DNA of 64,000 nucleotides from Owenia fusiformis (taxonomy: Eukaryota > Annelida > Polychaeta > Sabellida > Oweniidae): the NCBI GenBank assembly GCA_903813345.2, contig CAIIXF020000003.1, positions 29,901,248 through 29,965,247 on the forward strand, read 5' to 3'. The translations under genes were made by a program, and so were the position numbers. This document shows, one piece after another, positions 43,601 through 56,700 of the stretch (the first letter of the stretch is position 1; the number at the start of each line of letters is the position of its first letter). The notes below the pieces were generated by a model. The model saw only the letters and a program-made list of their open reading frames with translations. It ran no database searches and was not told the origin of the DNA.

Positions 43601-43768
43601 GGAAATCGGATTAGAGGTCTAGATAACTTGTTGCCATTCATCAACATTAGCGTTTTTGAAACTTTTGATGGACATTCGCAGTCTGAACAAGCATTCGATG
43701 GAGCTGCTTTGGGTCCATACAGAGACAAGACTCATTGGCTGTCTCATTTAACTACAGGACAGTCCGAT
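43601..43768 (+). CDS. Exon-like segment of an unrecognised gene (a)
   Basis: The acceptor gcttttatttag precedes 56 open codons (GNRIRGLDNLLPFINISVFE, then TFDGHSQSEQAFDGAALGPY). The frame meets TAG at 43769-43771, immediately followed by gtaaaa. The sequence is complex and protein-like, unlike the flanks. FDGH recalls PP2C phosphatases but no other PP2C motif is present. The stop directly at the donor makes it a terminal exon, a damaged exon or a misread border. Confidence 0.4.
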
Positions 43769-43910
43769 TAGGTAAAAACTGTTACACTTCATCGTTAATG
43801 ACCCTCTAGGTCACTCTTTCTTACTTTTTTCTAGAAATGTCCTTGTTGTTGAGGTTTGTCATACAAGAGGCAATACAGAATAATTAAATAAAATGATGTA
43901 TTTGTTTCAG

Positions 43911-44112
43911 CCTATGAAGAAATTCCTGAAAACACGAACAAACCAGGTGGCAGATTTATTGATGTAAAACAAGGTTTAACAAATGATCCCATCACCATTT
44001 AACGAGTAAAAAACATATGGAACATAATCTGTCATCAGATCTAGCTGAATTCCTCAGAGAAACTACAAGCAACTTGATTAGTCAATTTAGAATGCATGAC
44101 CAGAACTATATG
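43911..44112 (+). pseudogene. Exon-like segment of an unrecognised gene (b), apparently frameshifted
   Basis: The acceptor is gtatttgtttcag and the donor TATATGAG|gtaaga. The first half reads well in one frame (AYEEIPENTNKPGGRFIDVK, then QGLTNDPITI and stop). The second half reads well in another (KKHMEHNLSSDLAEFLRETT, then SNLISQFRMHDQNYMR). No single frame crosses the exon, so a frameshift, an unseen tiny intron or decay is implied. It is possibly the same gene as 43601-43768. Confidence 0.35.
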
Positions 44113-47100
44113 AGGTAAGAGAACCATAATACCATGATTAAACTAAGTGTGGGGGATGTATGCATTGAGATAAGATATGAGGCATGAGAAGACCCCTGAA
44201 CGACCCCCTCATTTGTGATGTTTATCTTCTTTTGTGTTATGCTTTTTCATGTCATTCTGGGCTGTTATTGTGACTTTGAAATCCTGTGAAAGGGCCTTAC
44301 CTATTTTTAAAAATACAATGCAATTGATCAGCTTCGAGTCCCTGTCAGCTCCCAGTTCTCCCTAAAAATGGTTCCAATACTTAATATAAAACAAAAAATA
44401 AAACAAAACAGAGACACATACATTTCAAATAATAAATGTTTTCATATTTTAAGAAGAAAACCATTCAACATATTTATTTTGGAATAGTGAAGTTGAATGG
44501 TATCAAATTTTAAAACAGATTGACTTTTGGCTGGTCGTCTTGAATTCTGGTCACTAGGTCCTCATTGGTGCTTTGATCTTGTTCACAATTGCCTTATTTT
44601 CAAACATAAAAAGGAAGTTTATTATCAGACGGCATAGCTATAATCGTAATAATCATTAAATTGAAAGTAATAGTTAGTATTTATTTGCGAGCATATAATA
44701 ATGAAATTAGATTTAGATTTACAATAAATGTATTGTGCAACACATGTTGATTCTTGTAAAGTTGGACATTTTGCAGGCAATGTAATTCCAAGGAAATTCA
44801 AAAGATGAGCAAATCTCACAACATTTATGCTTGTTAAATTGCTTAAGTTAAAACATGCAAATGTCTGGTGTTTTGGAGGTAAATGAATAATGGTTTATGA
44901 GCTATATTTTCAGTGGTCGTTGTTTCCAGAAAGTCTGGTGCATGTTAACGTTTATTTGTCAAATGTCAATTGTAGTTTTTTGCATGTAATTGCGTATTAA
45001 TTGAAATTAATTCAATTATCAATTAAAAGTAGATGAGATAAAAATCATTAATCAATTACAATGTCTATTTTAACTGATCATGGTATGCAACTGAATATAT
45101 ATTTAGGACTCAAATCAGACTGATAAATTAGTCCACTTACAAATAGTTACCATACAGTGGCACTAATTTATGTGAATACCATGAAGACACTCTTTAACGA
45201 CTCATACAGGTTGGTCCTCTGTACATGCATCTTTTTGGGGATGATGTAACTAATATATTTTTTTAAATTAAAAAATCTGATGGAAATGCTATTCAAAAGG
45301 TTATGCACATCTTGTCAATGAGGAATACACCCATGTTTTAGCATTATCTATTTGATACACAAATTACTCATGATGAAGTGTTAAAAGTTTATTTCAATAT
45401 TATATAATATTTCAATCATATTTTTATTTAAAGTGGGACTTTGAAGAACTATGCAATTATTTTTACAGGAAGTTGCTAAAACAATAAATGTTCAAACTAA
45501 TTTGCAAGTTTGATTTGTTTGGTATTTGTTTTGAAAAATATGTGTAGTGTCCAGTATCATCACTTTGTTTGTAGGTTTCAACACTAAAACTAAAAAGTAA
45601 AGGGGCAATAAAGAATAATCACAACCTGAGAGTTAATTGTCCCAATATTACAATATTTTTTGCTCTCATCTTTGTCATCTTCTCATTCCATGTGATGCCT
45701 TTGAAAAAAATTTCAGCAGTTTTGACTTTATCTTAGGATAATCCTATTATTTTATTCCACTGTTATCTGGCAAAGTAATTGAAAAAGTGGACTCCCCTTT
45801 TTCAATTTTAATGAATTGCACATTTCTGAATCTTAAATCTTCAATAATTTCTATATTTGATCATGTGTCTCATTTCTTTTTTCAGAAAATGAAATTAGGA
45901 TCCCAATGGACATTTTGGCATGCTTTTTGAAAAGATCGCTCCCATCATTTCACACTCTCCAATCCTTAATGGCACTTTAACAATAAATAAATAATTTAAA
46001 TTTTGTAATCAATTTTATTTAACAAAATACAAAAGTTTCAAAAGTATCCCATATTTGATAGGCCACCCTGTACACATATTGGTGTTCACAAGATGCAGGA
46101 TTTGCTGTAGAGTTACATATTTTGCATCTTGAAATATTACACATATTTTCATGACATTATACTGTATGTCTTTATACTGAATACTTTAACTTGCAAACAT
46201 GACATGTTAGAATAGGAAGAAAGCATGACAAATGAATATTTTTTCAGTTCTCACGAATATTTTGACTATCAGGGGTGGATATAGGACTTTGTTTCATGCA
46301 CATCTAGTAACAGGTATACAATCAAACAATTTCATTTGTACATTTGATTTAATTAGAAAGGAAAGAAAGTTAATTGATAAGGATACATTTGTATGATTTT
46401 TAAAAAAACTTTATTGCTTCCAACTTTTTCATTCTTTTCATTTCATAGACACATTTTATTGAATCCATCCCTGGTGCTATTAAATGCCCTGTCAACAATT
46501 CAATAAAATGTATTTTTGTATAAACTCTTAACTTAAACCAAGTATCAAAAGTATTAGTGAACCAAGAGTTTAGTCTGACCTAAAGTTATATCGAATATAG
46601 ACTATTGGAGTGGGATGTTAAATTTGTATGTGTTTACTGATGAATTTCAAAATTGACATTTAGATCATTATCTGAAGTTCATTGTAAAAATTTGGGCTGG
46701 CTGTCCAATAACTGTGAAAATTTTCTGATTTAAATTATACGAATTGACCAAATATTTTTGACATTGAAAACATACCTGTTATCTATCATTTTAACTGTCT
46801 GGAGCAGAGAGTATGAAATGTCACATCAAAACATAGCTACTGTATAAAGTATAACTCTACTTAAAAAGTATAACTTTACATTGTAAAAAGGAGAAAGGAC
46901 AACTTTTAAATACTTTTAAGGATAAGATATACAAAGGATAACTATTGTACAAAGGATAAATACTGTATAAGGATAACTAATGTATAGAGGATAACTTTTG
47001 TAGAAAGGACAACTTTTGTATAAAGGATATATACTGTAAAGGATAACTTATATACGGAGGGTAACTTTTGTTAAAGGATAACTAGTCTATAAAGGATAAC

Positions 47101-47410
47101 TACTGTACAATACATGTATCAGTCTAGTAGTCTACTGTACTGTATTACATAATACTCCATAAATGATAAATACCATACAAAGGATACCTGTTATACAAAG
47201 GATAAATATTGTACAAAGGATAACACATGTATAAAGTGTTATTAGATCTTGAAGTAGTGGAAGATATTCCCTAATTAACAACTAAACCAAATAACCAAAG
47301 TAGCCTGACATATTTGAAGTATTTGAAGAAATATACAAATCTTTGAAACATATGAAACTAAATAGTTAAAGATCTTTTTTGACATGTTTGATTATCAATG
47401 TTTCGATCAG
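44113..47410. other. Spacer without recognised exons
   Basis: AT-rich sequence. caccctgta at about 46064 resembles a lone mariner-type end. The ggataac minisatellite occupies 46845-47235. Nothing else is supportable. Confidence 0.4.
46845..47235. repeat. Minisatellite aaaggataactnntgtat
   Basis: About 18 imperfect 18-22-bp units such as ataaaggataactactgta and aaaggacaacttttgta are arranged head to tail. Confidence 0.85.
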
Positions 47411-47705
47411 TTCTAACAACCGTAGTCGGAGCCTGGCAGAGTGTCACAGGATCGAGACCCATCTATCAGGTAAATCCAACATCAATCCTTTTTACTTTGT
47501 ATCTAAGTAGTAAGTATGGTCTCCAACTTCTTTGTGGATGGTGGTTGGTGGTCATTCTGATACTCATAGTATCTCTCTCTGTTGCATCGCAGATGGATAT
47601 CCAGAAGGATAGAGATGGAGAGGGTGTGGCTTACCACGATGGTTGGCAGTTGGTGTTTGAGAGTTTGGCATCTGTAACAAATGTAACATGTAGTGGCATT
47701 TTGCA
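47411..47705 (+). CDS. Two exon-like segments of an unrecognised gene (c, d), or one frame with a membrane helix
   Basis: The frame from 47398 stays open to 47763. Inside it, acceptor gtttcgatcag and donor TATCAG|gtaaat bound 47411-47469 (LTTVVGAWQSVTGSRPIYQ). A good acceptor, tctctctgttgcatcgcag, starts 47593 (MDIQKDRDGEGVAYHDGWQL, VFESLASVTN), with possible donors at gtaaca. The 123 bp between would then be a short intron. Read through, that stretch encodes a hydrophobic helix (LLCGWWLVVILILIVSLSVA). Both readings are in frame; the spliced one fits the signals better. Confidence 0.35.
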
Positions 47706-48785
47706 TGTTAATGCCTTGTTTAATCTGCCAGAGATTGCCATGTTAAACACTTTCTTAAAGTGAACACCTGCCAATTGGAACACTTTTTGGCAATCTGACA
47801 TTATATTCAAATAATTTAGGTACACTGTATTACTGTATATTATAAAGTAGATGCAAGAAAATTATTACTCTCACTTTGGGTGTTAAAATGTCAAATCATG
47901 ATTCACTACACAATGTGCAATTTTAGATATTATTAAAAATTAATCACAAATATGTATAATCTAGTACATGAGTACATTGCATGTTATTTTTGAAGTTGAT
48001 ATGCCCACGCTTAAAAACCATATAAAAGGTACCCCTAAACATAGGTTAAATAGTACATTTAAGTTTATAATACATTTAGAACATTGCCCTAACTCAACAA
48101 TTTCCCACTCCTTATAAAGATGTGAAAATGCATGTATATAAATAATAGTGGCGCCACAAGTAAGTTGAGTTTAACCCATGTCCATTCATTTTATTCATGC
48201 TGAATGCTGATGTCAAATTTTTGCAAAATTGAATCCTAAAATGTAAAAAAAATATATTCTTGCATAAAAAATGAAAAATGTGATTTTGGACCTATCCTTT
48301 ATGAGCTGATCAAGGTGATTGAATGACAAGGCATATTAAGGTAAAATCGTGTGTATAGACGTTTAAAGATGTCACTGCTGCAGTTTATATTGCTTGATGT
48401 AGCTCTCTTTTAGCTATTCCTTGCTATTATGAATTTTATAGATGTTGCATGAGTGAAATCATACATAGACAGCTACATTTTGATTTCAAAATTATCTTTT
48501 CTTAAAACATTCACTGTCTTATAAATTATTGTTTTTGTACCAGGTATATACACATTTCTTAATGTTAGATCACACCAGTTCACGATTGAAAACATTAAAA
48601 CACATCATATCTTCGTGTCTGCCCCTTAATTTTGAACATTGCTTGCAAAGTCATGACTCAGTTAATTGAACAATTAAAGTTTATTTGATATCTACCATTC
48701 TGCATTTACTTTATAAATTCAAGGTTATTATTTAAAGATTTAATTAAATAAAACTCAATCTTTTAAATAATTGGATATTGAATGT

Positions 48786-48875
48786 ACAGTAAAACCTGTC
48801 TAATCCAAACGCCTCTAAGATCCAAAAAAAGTGTTTGGATAAGCAGGTGTTCACACTAATCGAGGTTTTTTCAAT
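48786..48875. mobile_element. Pogo/Tigger-like terminal sequence, relic
   Basis: tacagtaaaacctgtctaat followed by gtgtttggataagcaggtgt resembles a pogo/Tigger-type end with an internal inverted pair. The other end was not found; a similar tacagtagaacct occurs at about 27161. Confidence 0.35.
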
Positions 48876-49467
48876 GAAAAATAACAAATTTGGTACAGAG
48901 AAAAAGTTTTCACATTGAGAAATTTATATCCAGGATTTTTTTGTTTTACCAAAGCAGATCCATATAGTCTAATAGTTGGATCTGAAAAGGATCTTTTATA
49001 AATAGGCGAAGCAAAATTAAATTGGTAAACCTAATTTCAATAAAGTGGGAAATATACTCTCATAAAACTTCATTTGCAGCTTCAGTTACAATATTTTCCT
49101 GGAAAACATTGAAAGGCAACTACCCCTTGACTTGCTACACCCATGCATAGGCATATATTGAATTTGAGATCTTTACTAAATATTTCTTATTAAGTATTTG
49201 TGAATTTATTTACTTTTTCAAAATGAGATGAGGAGAAATCAATTAAAAATGTAAAAATAACAAATATACTCGTCTTAATAATGTGCCAATATCTAACCAG
49301 CTGTATACCTTAAGCTGTGTATGTTCACTATGTATACTCACCTCAATCAGAACTTACAAAATTATGTAAGGCACGTAACCCAATAACACCATCTTTTTAA
49401 CCTTCATTCATCTGCTTATACTTTATACATGTATAGCCTTCAGCGCCATATGTTATTGATCAATTAG

Positions 49468-49600
49468 AGAGCTGTTAGGAATAGCAATGGATGAATCACA
49501 CTCTACAGCTACCTCAGAATCTCTCCATGTAATAACTTCCACGCTGGAGACAGTGATGCAGGACTTGAAAGAACGATGCACTTATTGCTATGTTGATACA
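49468..49600 (+). CDS. Exon-like segment of an unrecognised gene (e)
   Basis: After acceptor-like gatcaattag the frame reads ELLGIAMDESHSTATSESLH, VITSTLETVMQDLKERCTYC, with low-repeat, protein-like composition. The polypyrimidine tract is poor and no strong donor follows, so the borders are uncertain. Position and strand suit one gene with the segments at 43601-51440. Confidence 0.3.
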
Positions 49601-51311
49601 ATATGCTGTTGCCATGTTAATTATATGTAGTTCAATGACTGATGAAATTTTTATTTCTCAATTTGCCTTCTAATTGCATGACTGAAATATAGCTTTCTAA
49701 AGTAGGCGGGAATATGGAGAATATACCAGGATGATATCCATATAAGACTCCTTCACAAAATTTACCATGAGTGGATAAAAATCATATCCTGAGAAAGTCA
49801 TATGAAAGCAATTTGACTTGTGAACTATTTTTTATTTCTATGCCACTTAATAGTATGCTTTTTTGATGCCTATGAACATGGTAAAGATTGGTTTGCATAA
49901 CTCAATTTTGCTTTACTTCTGAATTTGCAAAAGCATTTAATTTCAACATTGACAGGTCCCTAAAAATCTGAAGTTTGACAGGTGTAGAAAGTAGCTCTTC
50001 AATTAGGAGGTATGCAGGTGTCAGTATTTTTGCAGAATTTCATTTTTTGGCATTTTCCAACTGATCTATAGATATTAATAAGGTATTAATGAACATAGTT
50101 GTGTGTTAGGAGTTTGTACATACAATGTGAAGTATCTCTAAAATTGTAACAGCACAACAATAGCCTAAAATAACAGAAAATAAAATTTTAGTATCTTGCT
50201 ATCAAAACTGAATTTTTATCACACTTTTTCAAAGTGCAACATTGTCTTGTGCTGCTGGGTGTGTGTGTGTCTGTTTGCCTGAGATGGGATTGGAACTAGA
50301 CATTGGTGGGTGGGTTATTCAAATTCAAATTCAAAGGAAACCACATTTGGCAGCTTGCCATTCTTCTATTTTTTTTACAAGAGCAGCGGATTAGTGCCAA
50401 GATCTGATTAGGTTTTGGTCATGCTGGATTACTTGTTGACAATTTTGCATAATTGATAAATATTTATCACTAATGTGTCTTGTCTCACAGAAATAAGTAG
50501 ATATTAAACAGCTATACAAGATATGATAGCATGCTCGAATTTCTCAAAAATTGTCAATAAAGTGCAATATTATTTGGAAAACTGAAAACATATGTTAAAA
50601 ACCTTTTGTATATTGTTAAAAAACTTTTGTATATTTTCAGTTATTTGTGGTTTAGCTACAAAAAAAACACATGTGTGGTCTCCTGTGTTTTTGCCTATGT
50701 TGTATTTTGATGCATTTCTGACATGTTGTTTTTGGAGGATGGTCTCAAAATTAACATCATGAATGAAACTATGAAAATTACAAGAAGTCACATCTCTACT
50801 GCATAATTATCAATCCTATCTGAAATATACAAAAGTTTGGTCTTTAAAACAGTATATACTTTTCCATAGAGTAATATGCTGTTATCTGATGATTGATTTT
50901 TAAGGCAAAACAACTAATAAACTAGTAAATCACTGTAGTAGTCTAAATTTGATTTGAATATATTTTATTATCATATCAGAGAGACTATAGATAAATGACA
51001 TGGGGGTATTAAACAGCAGTAAAAATAGTAAATATAAATCATTAAATGGCATCAAGTTTAGAGACTTCTCCTTTAGGAGACAATGGGATATAGTTGATAT
51101 GGTTACTTAACGTGGCATCACATGACCCCACCTAAATCAACCAACCGACGGGAACCAGGGAATTGTAAGGGTGGCGGGAGGGGAAAGGTGAGAGCAAAAT
51201 GTTAAATAACCATTTGGGGATTTTTAGAGTGTTCCCAGAGATGATGATGTATAAGGGTGGCAATGGGAAATATTGAATGACTGTGTCAATGTTTAATTTT
51301 TGGATTTTCAG

Positions 51312-51440
51312 AGTGTTGCCAGAGATGATGATGAAGAAGAGGATGTGTTTGAGTCTGCAACCACCAATAGCTCTGGTGATTGTTCATTTGAGTCTGCGAC
51401 TGATGATCCAAGCTTTAATCTTGCAGAACAGACAGTTGAG
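51312..51440 (+). CDS. Exon of an unrecognised gene (f), acidic FESAT repeats
   Basis: The acceptor ttaatttttggattttcag and donor GTTGAG|gtaagg are both strong, bounding 43 codons in phase 0. It encodes SVARDDDEEEDVFESATTNS, then SGDCSFESATDDPSFNLAEQ and TVE. FESAT occurs twice in an acidic, likely disordered linker. It is the best supported of the plus-strand exon-like segments. The partner exons and product are unknown. Confidence 0.45.
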
Positions 51441-51934
51441 GTAAGGATTGCTCCCACTGAAGTGAGCCTAGATAGACATTTTTGGGCCTCATTTTCTTTG
51501 TAGACCTCATTTTTACCTTTTTTCTTGGAAAAAAAGGCTTCAGTTTTCCAACGTTCATGATTAGAAATATGACTCCTTTGTACCCTTCTCCTGATATTAC
51601 ACGTCCAACAAAGTAATAAACAGAGGTCTTGAAATTTTACCACCATTGCATTAAGTAATTGTATCCTATGCCAAGTAGAGTTTTAGGGAGATAAGTTGGT
51701 AAGATATATCCCGTATCCTGATTCTGAGGTTTCCATATCCAGAACCTCCATATCTCCCGCCATATCTCCTGCTTCGGTGCATTGTATAAGTTGTATAAGT
51801 TCCAAAACAAGGCACAGACTTGAACAATATTGTACCTAAACACAGCATTGTGGTCTTGGTGACCAAGAAAGCGAGATGGCCGCAGAAAAGTTAATCAGCT
51901 CTAGAACTTATCACTGTGTAACATATCTAAAAAT

Positions 51935-52800
51935 TTGAACGGTTTGGCTGGAAACCTGTAGACAAGGCTCGATAGACAAGATTTTAGGACGGAAAATCTA
52001 AAATGGCAGCCTTAACATTTACCCAGAATGCCCAAAAACTAATCAGTTCTTGAGGTTGATATGTAGAAACATCCCTGAAAATTTCAGATGAATCCCTCAA
52101 ATGGTTTGGCTGGAAACCTGTAGACAAGTCTTGAAAGTGAAGATTTTAGGACGGAAAATCCAAAATGGCCACCTTAAAATTTACCCAGAATGCCCAAAAA
52201 CCAATTAGTTCTTGACGTTGATATGTAGAAACATCCCTGAAAATTTCAGATGAATCCCTCAAATGGTTTGGCTGTAAATCTGTAGACAAGTCTTGAAAGT
52301 GAAGATTTTAGGACAGAAAATCCAAAATGTCCACCTTAAAATTTAACCAGAATGCCCAAAAACTAATCAGTTCTTGATGTTGATATGTAGAAACATCCCT
52401 GAAAATTTCAGATGAATCCCTCAAAAGGTTTGGCTGGAAACCTGTAGACAAGTCTTGAAAGTGAAGATTTTAGGACAGAAAATCCAAAATGTCCACCTTA
52501 AAATTTAACCAGAATGCCCAAAAACTAATCAGTTCTTGACGTTGATATGTAGAAACATCCCTGAAATTTCAGATGAGTCCCTCAAATGGTTTGGCTGACA
52601 ACCTGTAGACAAGTCTTGAAAGTGAAGATTTTAGGATGGAAAATCCAAAATGGCCACCTTAAAATTTACCCAGAATGCCCAAAAACTAATCAGTTCTTGA
52701 CTTTGATATGTAGAAACATCCCTGAAAATTTCAGATGAATCCCTCAAATGGTTTGGCTGGAAACCTGTAGACAAGCTGAAAAGTGAGACGCCGTTAGGTA
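51935..52800 (+). repeat. 162-bp satellite, five to six tandem units
   Basis: ggtttggctg begins at 51941, 52103, 52265, 52427, 52588 and 52750, spacing 162 bp (once 161). Units contain aaacctgtagacaag, aagattttaggacggaaaat, ccaaaatggccaccttaaaa, cagaatgcccaaaaactaat and aaacatccctgaaaatttca. Divergence between units is low. It is the same family as 1-1765, inverted. Confidence 0.95.
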
Positions 52801-53512
52801 CGATAAAAATAGTACCCTTGGTACTGGGCTCACATGGTATTTGTTTCTAGTTTTCTGGACAAAAAATCTCTAAAATTCACCCAAATTACCCCAAAACTAT
52901 AAACAGTTGTGAAGTTTTAACTTCATAGACAAGATTTTATGACTGAAAATACAAAAATGGCTGACCATATTGTGTGCTTGCATGCCCCGAGACATCTGAA
53001 TGCATGTGGTCCAAATGTTTATGATATTAATGAAGATATGCTTAATAAAAACTTGATTTTATAAAAAAGTATTTATTGTGATAAAATCTACATATGTGCT
53101 GGAAAGCATTTTACATTCTATATTATAATTCCATTTTTGATGTTTTTATTCATTCATTGTATTCTACTGTACATTACCCCTAAAAATCCAGAAAAATCAT
53201 TTCCTAGACAACTTTAAAATTCCCCTCTAAACAAGAAACAATGAACAAACTAAATGGGTATTGAACTGGTATAAAAGTATGCAAGCGAAACACATTCACA
53301 TATTGATTTATGTACAAGCTACCTTTCAAATTCCGTTTAAATCCATGACAAAAAATTCCATCTTTATATCTCCAGTATCTCATCATATAAAGTCATTTGT
53401 TTCATAATTATGTGCATGATTAAGAAGTATAACATCTGAAAAAATAAATGTATTTTTGGAGAACTTTGTGAGGCAGATCCCTCGCTTGTCTGCACTGTGT
53501 GAGTTCACATGA

Positions 53513-53739
53513 TCAGAAATATGACTCCAGTGTTCCTCTTCTTCTGATATCACACGTCCAACAGTGGAATCCTCCGCCAAGTGAATTAGCGTTACGTATA
53601 TCTACTGGGATAGCCTTTAGACCAAATGATTCCAACAAATCAATGGTCGTGGTTTCCGTTTTCTGGACAACAACTCTCTTAGGGTCAAGCATCAAAACGT
53701 TAGCAGACAACCACCTTGAGGATAGCCATAGAGGATGAT
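53513..53739 (-). CDS. GATM: GATM terminal exon
   Basis: The acceptor is ctatattgtag; 227 bp from phase 1 to the stop at 53513-53515. It encodes [20 protein letters not shown] and [20 protein letters not shown], ending TLESYF. The active-site Cys is in HCWTCD. TTTATT (AATAAA on the minus strand) occurs at about 53072. Confidence 0.95.
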
Positions 53740-56700
53740 CTACAATATAGCATAAAAAAGGTGTAAATCATCGAAAAAATTCTGCACAAAATTAAGGAGT
53801 CAATTCCAGAGAGTATTGAGCGAATTAACCCAACATTATACTAGGTACATGTTCCCTTCCATAAGAACTTTGATTTAGCTGCATAACATTGGTTTTGTGT
53901 CTCCTAATTCTTTTCTTATCTTTTTTGTCTCTATCATTATGCTAAGATTGCAGACACATTAGATGGTTCGTCTGCAAAAAAATATTTGCTCAGAACCTTA
54001 CATTTTTATATGGACTGTTAACCCTATTCCCAAATTGGATAGCAATTTTATTTTTCCTCAATAGCATTTGATAAGCTTAGAAAATGACTGTTAATTTTTT
54101 TAAATCACAATAAAGGAATTTGTATTTCCAAACTTGAAAGAGAGAGTGTACCTGCTGGCATCAATGGTCTTGGTGCAGTTAGTATTGTCCACCCTGCCTT
54201 CTTAACCATCTCAACCTGGTGACAAGGTCTGTCTGGGTTCATTAGGACCAATCCAGGTCCGAGAATACAGAATGACGAGTCAATGTGCATTGCATGGGGA
54301 TCCCCAAATGAAAGCTTGTGAACCTTAATACCCTTTGGTGCAAGATGGCGCCGCATCCATTCAATGCCAAAATCATTAGTTACCTTTTGAAAAAGAGTAA
54401 TAATATAACCAAAAACTAGACAAACTGCCCGGGTTAAAAAGTATAAATAAAATAGAGGACGGCATAACCTTACAGAGAGGGAAAAATTATTCTGAAAAAC
54501 ATCCTTTGGACTTACTTGACTTCTCTGGACAAAGATATCGGTTCCTGCCCTAATGAAGTCAGCTGTATCAAACACTGGTTCAAACTCTGTTGTCAGAAAC
54601 TGTTCCTTCATTGCCATTTCAAATCGGACTTTGAGCTTACCAATGGGGTAGTCCTATAAAATGAAAAATACATATGTGTGTTAAAACTACAATAAGGGTG
54701 ACAGACATGGGCAGAAGGAACATTTGAGTTTTCTCAAGAATGTCAGTATTGATTCAACCTTGCCATTGACTGATATGCTAGGGCAATTTAAGAGAAAGTT
54801 TCATGATTTGAAAGATATATTCACTTAATTGATAACTAAAGCAAGGATATAGATAGGATAACAATGGCATCATATGCAGAATTAGTGCAGTGACAACAAA
54901 AACCGATGCAGATAAATAAGCAGTGTGGAACCGATAGTTATTTTAGAATTTGTGATATTTTTTGTGTCTTCACTTATATCTATATACGTGTATGAAATTG
55001 TGAGAAAGATTTAATTTAATTCATTGTTTAGTGACATAGTATATATAAGTCTGCACCTAATGTACATATCTTTAAGATTTATTTATTTTAATACATTGTT
55101 CTCTGGTATTGGTACTTACTTCATTATATAGCTCTTCAGACATCTGTGGTTTAGGGGCTGATGTCCATTTAGCACCTTTCCTAAAGTAATCCTTCATCAA
55201 AGTTCTATATGCCCTGTATTCAAAGAACCGTGACTGCCATGCCATCGGGGCCTCAATTATTTCATCTCCAACAACCATCCAGATGTCCCGGGGCATGGAA
55301 GCATACATACCTATAAAAATAGAGTACATTTTCTCAATCTTAATTGTACAACAAAAGTTTGAAAAACATAAAAACATTTATTTATTTACACTCTGATTTT
55401 AGACTATGAAGATGAAATGGTCCAATAACTTCCATATTTTTCCTCAAACATACAAGATCCAATGCTCCCCTTTCCATGTTCTCTGTTTCATTTAGTGCCA
55501 ACCATTGTCATACCACTTACATTAAGAAATAATGTCATGGAAATTATGAATGAATAAACGCAGTGAAGAATATATAAGACTTAACCCGATTGATAATAAC
55601 CTAAAAAATAGTCACATTATCTTTGTTATCTTTTTAAAACCACCCCTCACCATGAGATTCAAAGTCTGGCGTTTTATAAGGAACTGAATGGTCTATTATG
55701 TCAGGCCGTCTTACTGTAACACCCTCAGCTTCAAGAATTCGGCAAAATTCCGCCATTTCCGCAACTGCTTTCTTGACAACTTCCTCTGGGAAAGGTTTGC
55801 TGGCTTGGGCTTTCATAAATGTAAAAGTATCTTCATGACAATTAACCTACAAACAATATGGTGAACAGATAAATAAAGTTCATAACTGAAAATATGAAAA
55901 ATCTTGAAATCAGATGTTTTCATGTTCTGATTGAAATTAAAGTTTTCGCTGGACTTTTAACTCTCTCTGGCAATCCGTCATGTTAGGAGTTATTGCAAAC
56001 AGCCACCATTTTTCAAAATTTCCACCTTATTATTTAGAAAATTCATTAAAATACAGTGTGTCATATACAAGTATGCTTTTTATTAAGTTTTTTTTTTGGG
56101 GTCACTCTCATAAAGTAACTTCTGTAAAATAATTCCTAAATTGGTTATTGTAACCATAGATATAAGAACATCATAGAAAGAAAACAATAGGCTTAATCTT
56201 TCAAATGTGACTGTTAATAACTCATTGGTTGGTCATTTAATTTAAGCCCTCAAACATATTCAATTTTAATTCAATCATTTGATCTTTGAAAATTTTTTTT
56301 ACACAACCTGACAAAAATGATACATTTACCAATAGATGCGGTTCGTTTATGAGCGTTGTTGTATTTTCTACTCAAATGTTAAGTATATTAACATTATATG
56401 GTATATCAAGCGTAATTTACCTGAACTGCTTTATCAAATGGTGGACAGAAAGCATTCTCTGCTCTTCCAACAATAACTTCTTCCAACGGGTCCCAGCTGT
56501 TCCATGACCACACCGGACTCTTTGTGTTTGTACCTGACATTATAATAGGTTTGATCAGTCATTGTCATACATGTATGTTTAGATTTGAAGGTGACAATAT
56601 AAGTTATTGAATGATTTGAAGTGCAATACAGGATATATTCTGCTCGAGAAATTCCGTATTGCGACTGAGAATGTCCCCTCCGTACCAATATTTTCTATAT

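Noticed and set aside
43601-43768. PP2C-type phosphatase domain, from the FDGH tetrapeptide
   Set aside because: No other PP2C metal-binding or core motif is present before or after it. One tetrapeptide is not enough.
53499-53738. 79-codon plus-strand frame
   Set aside because: It is antisense to the GATM terminal exon, whose protein is unmistakable.
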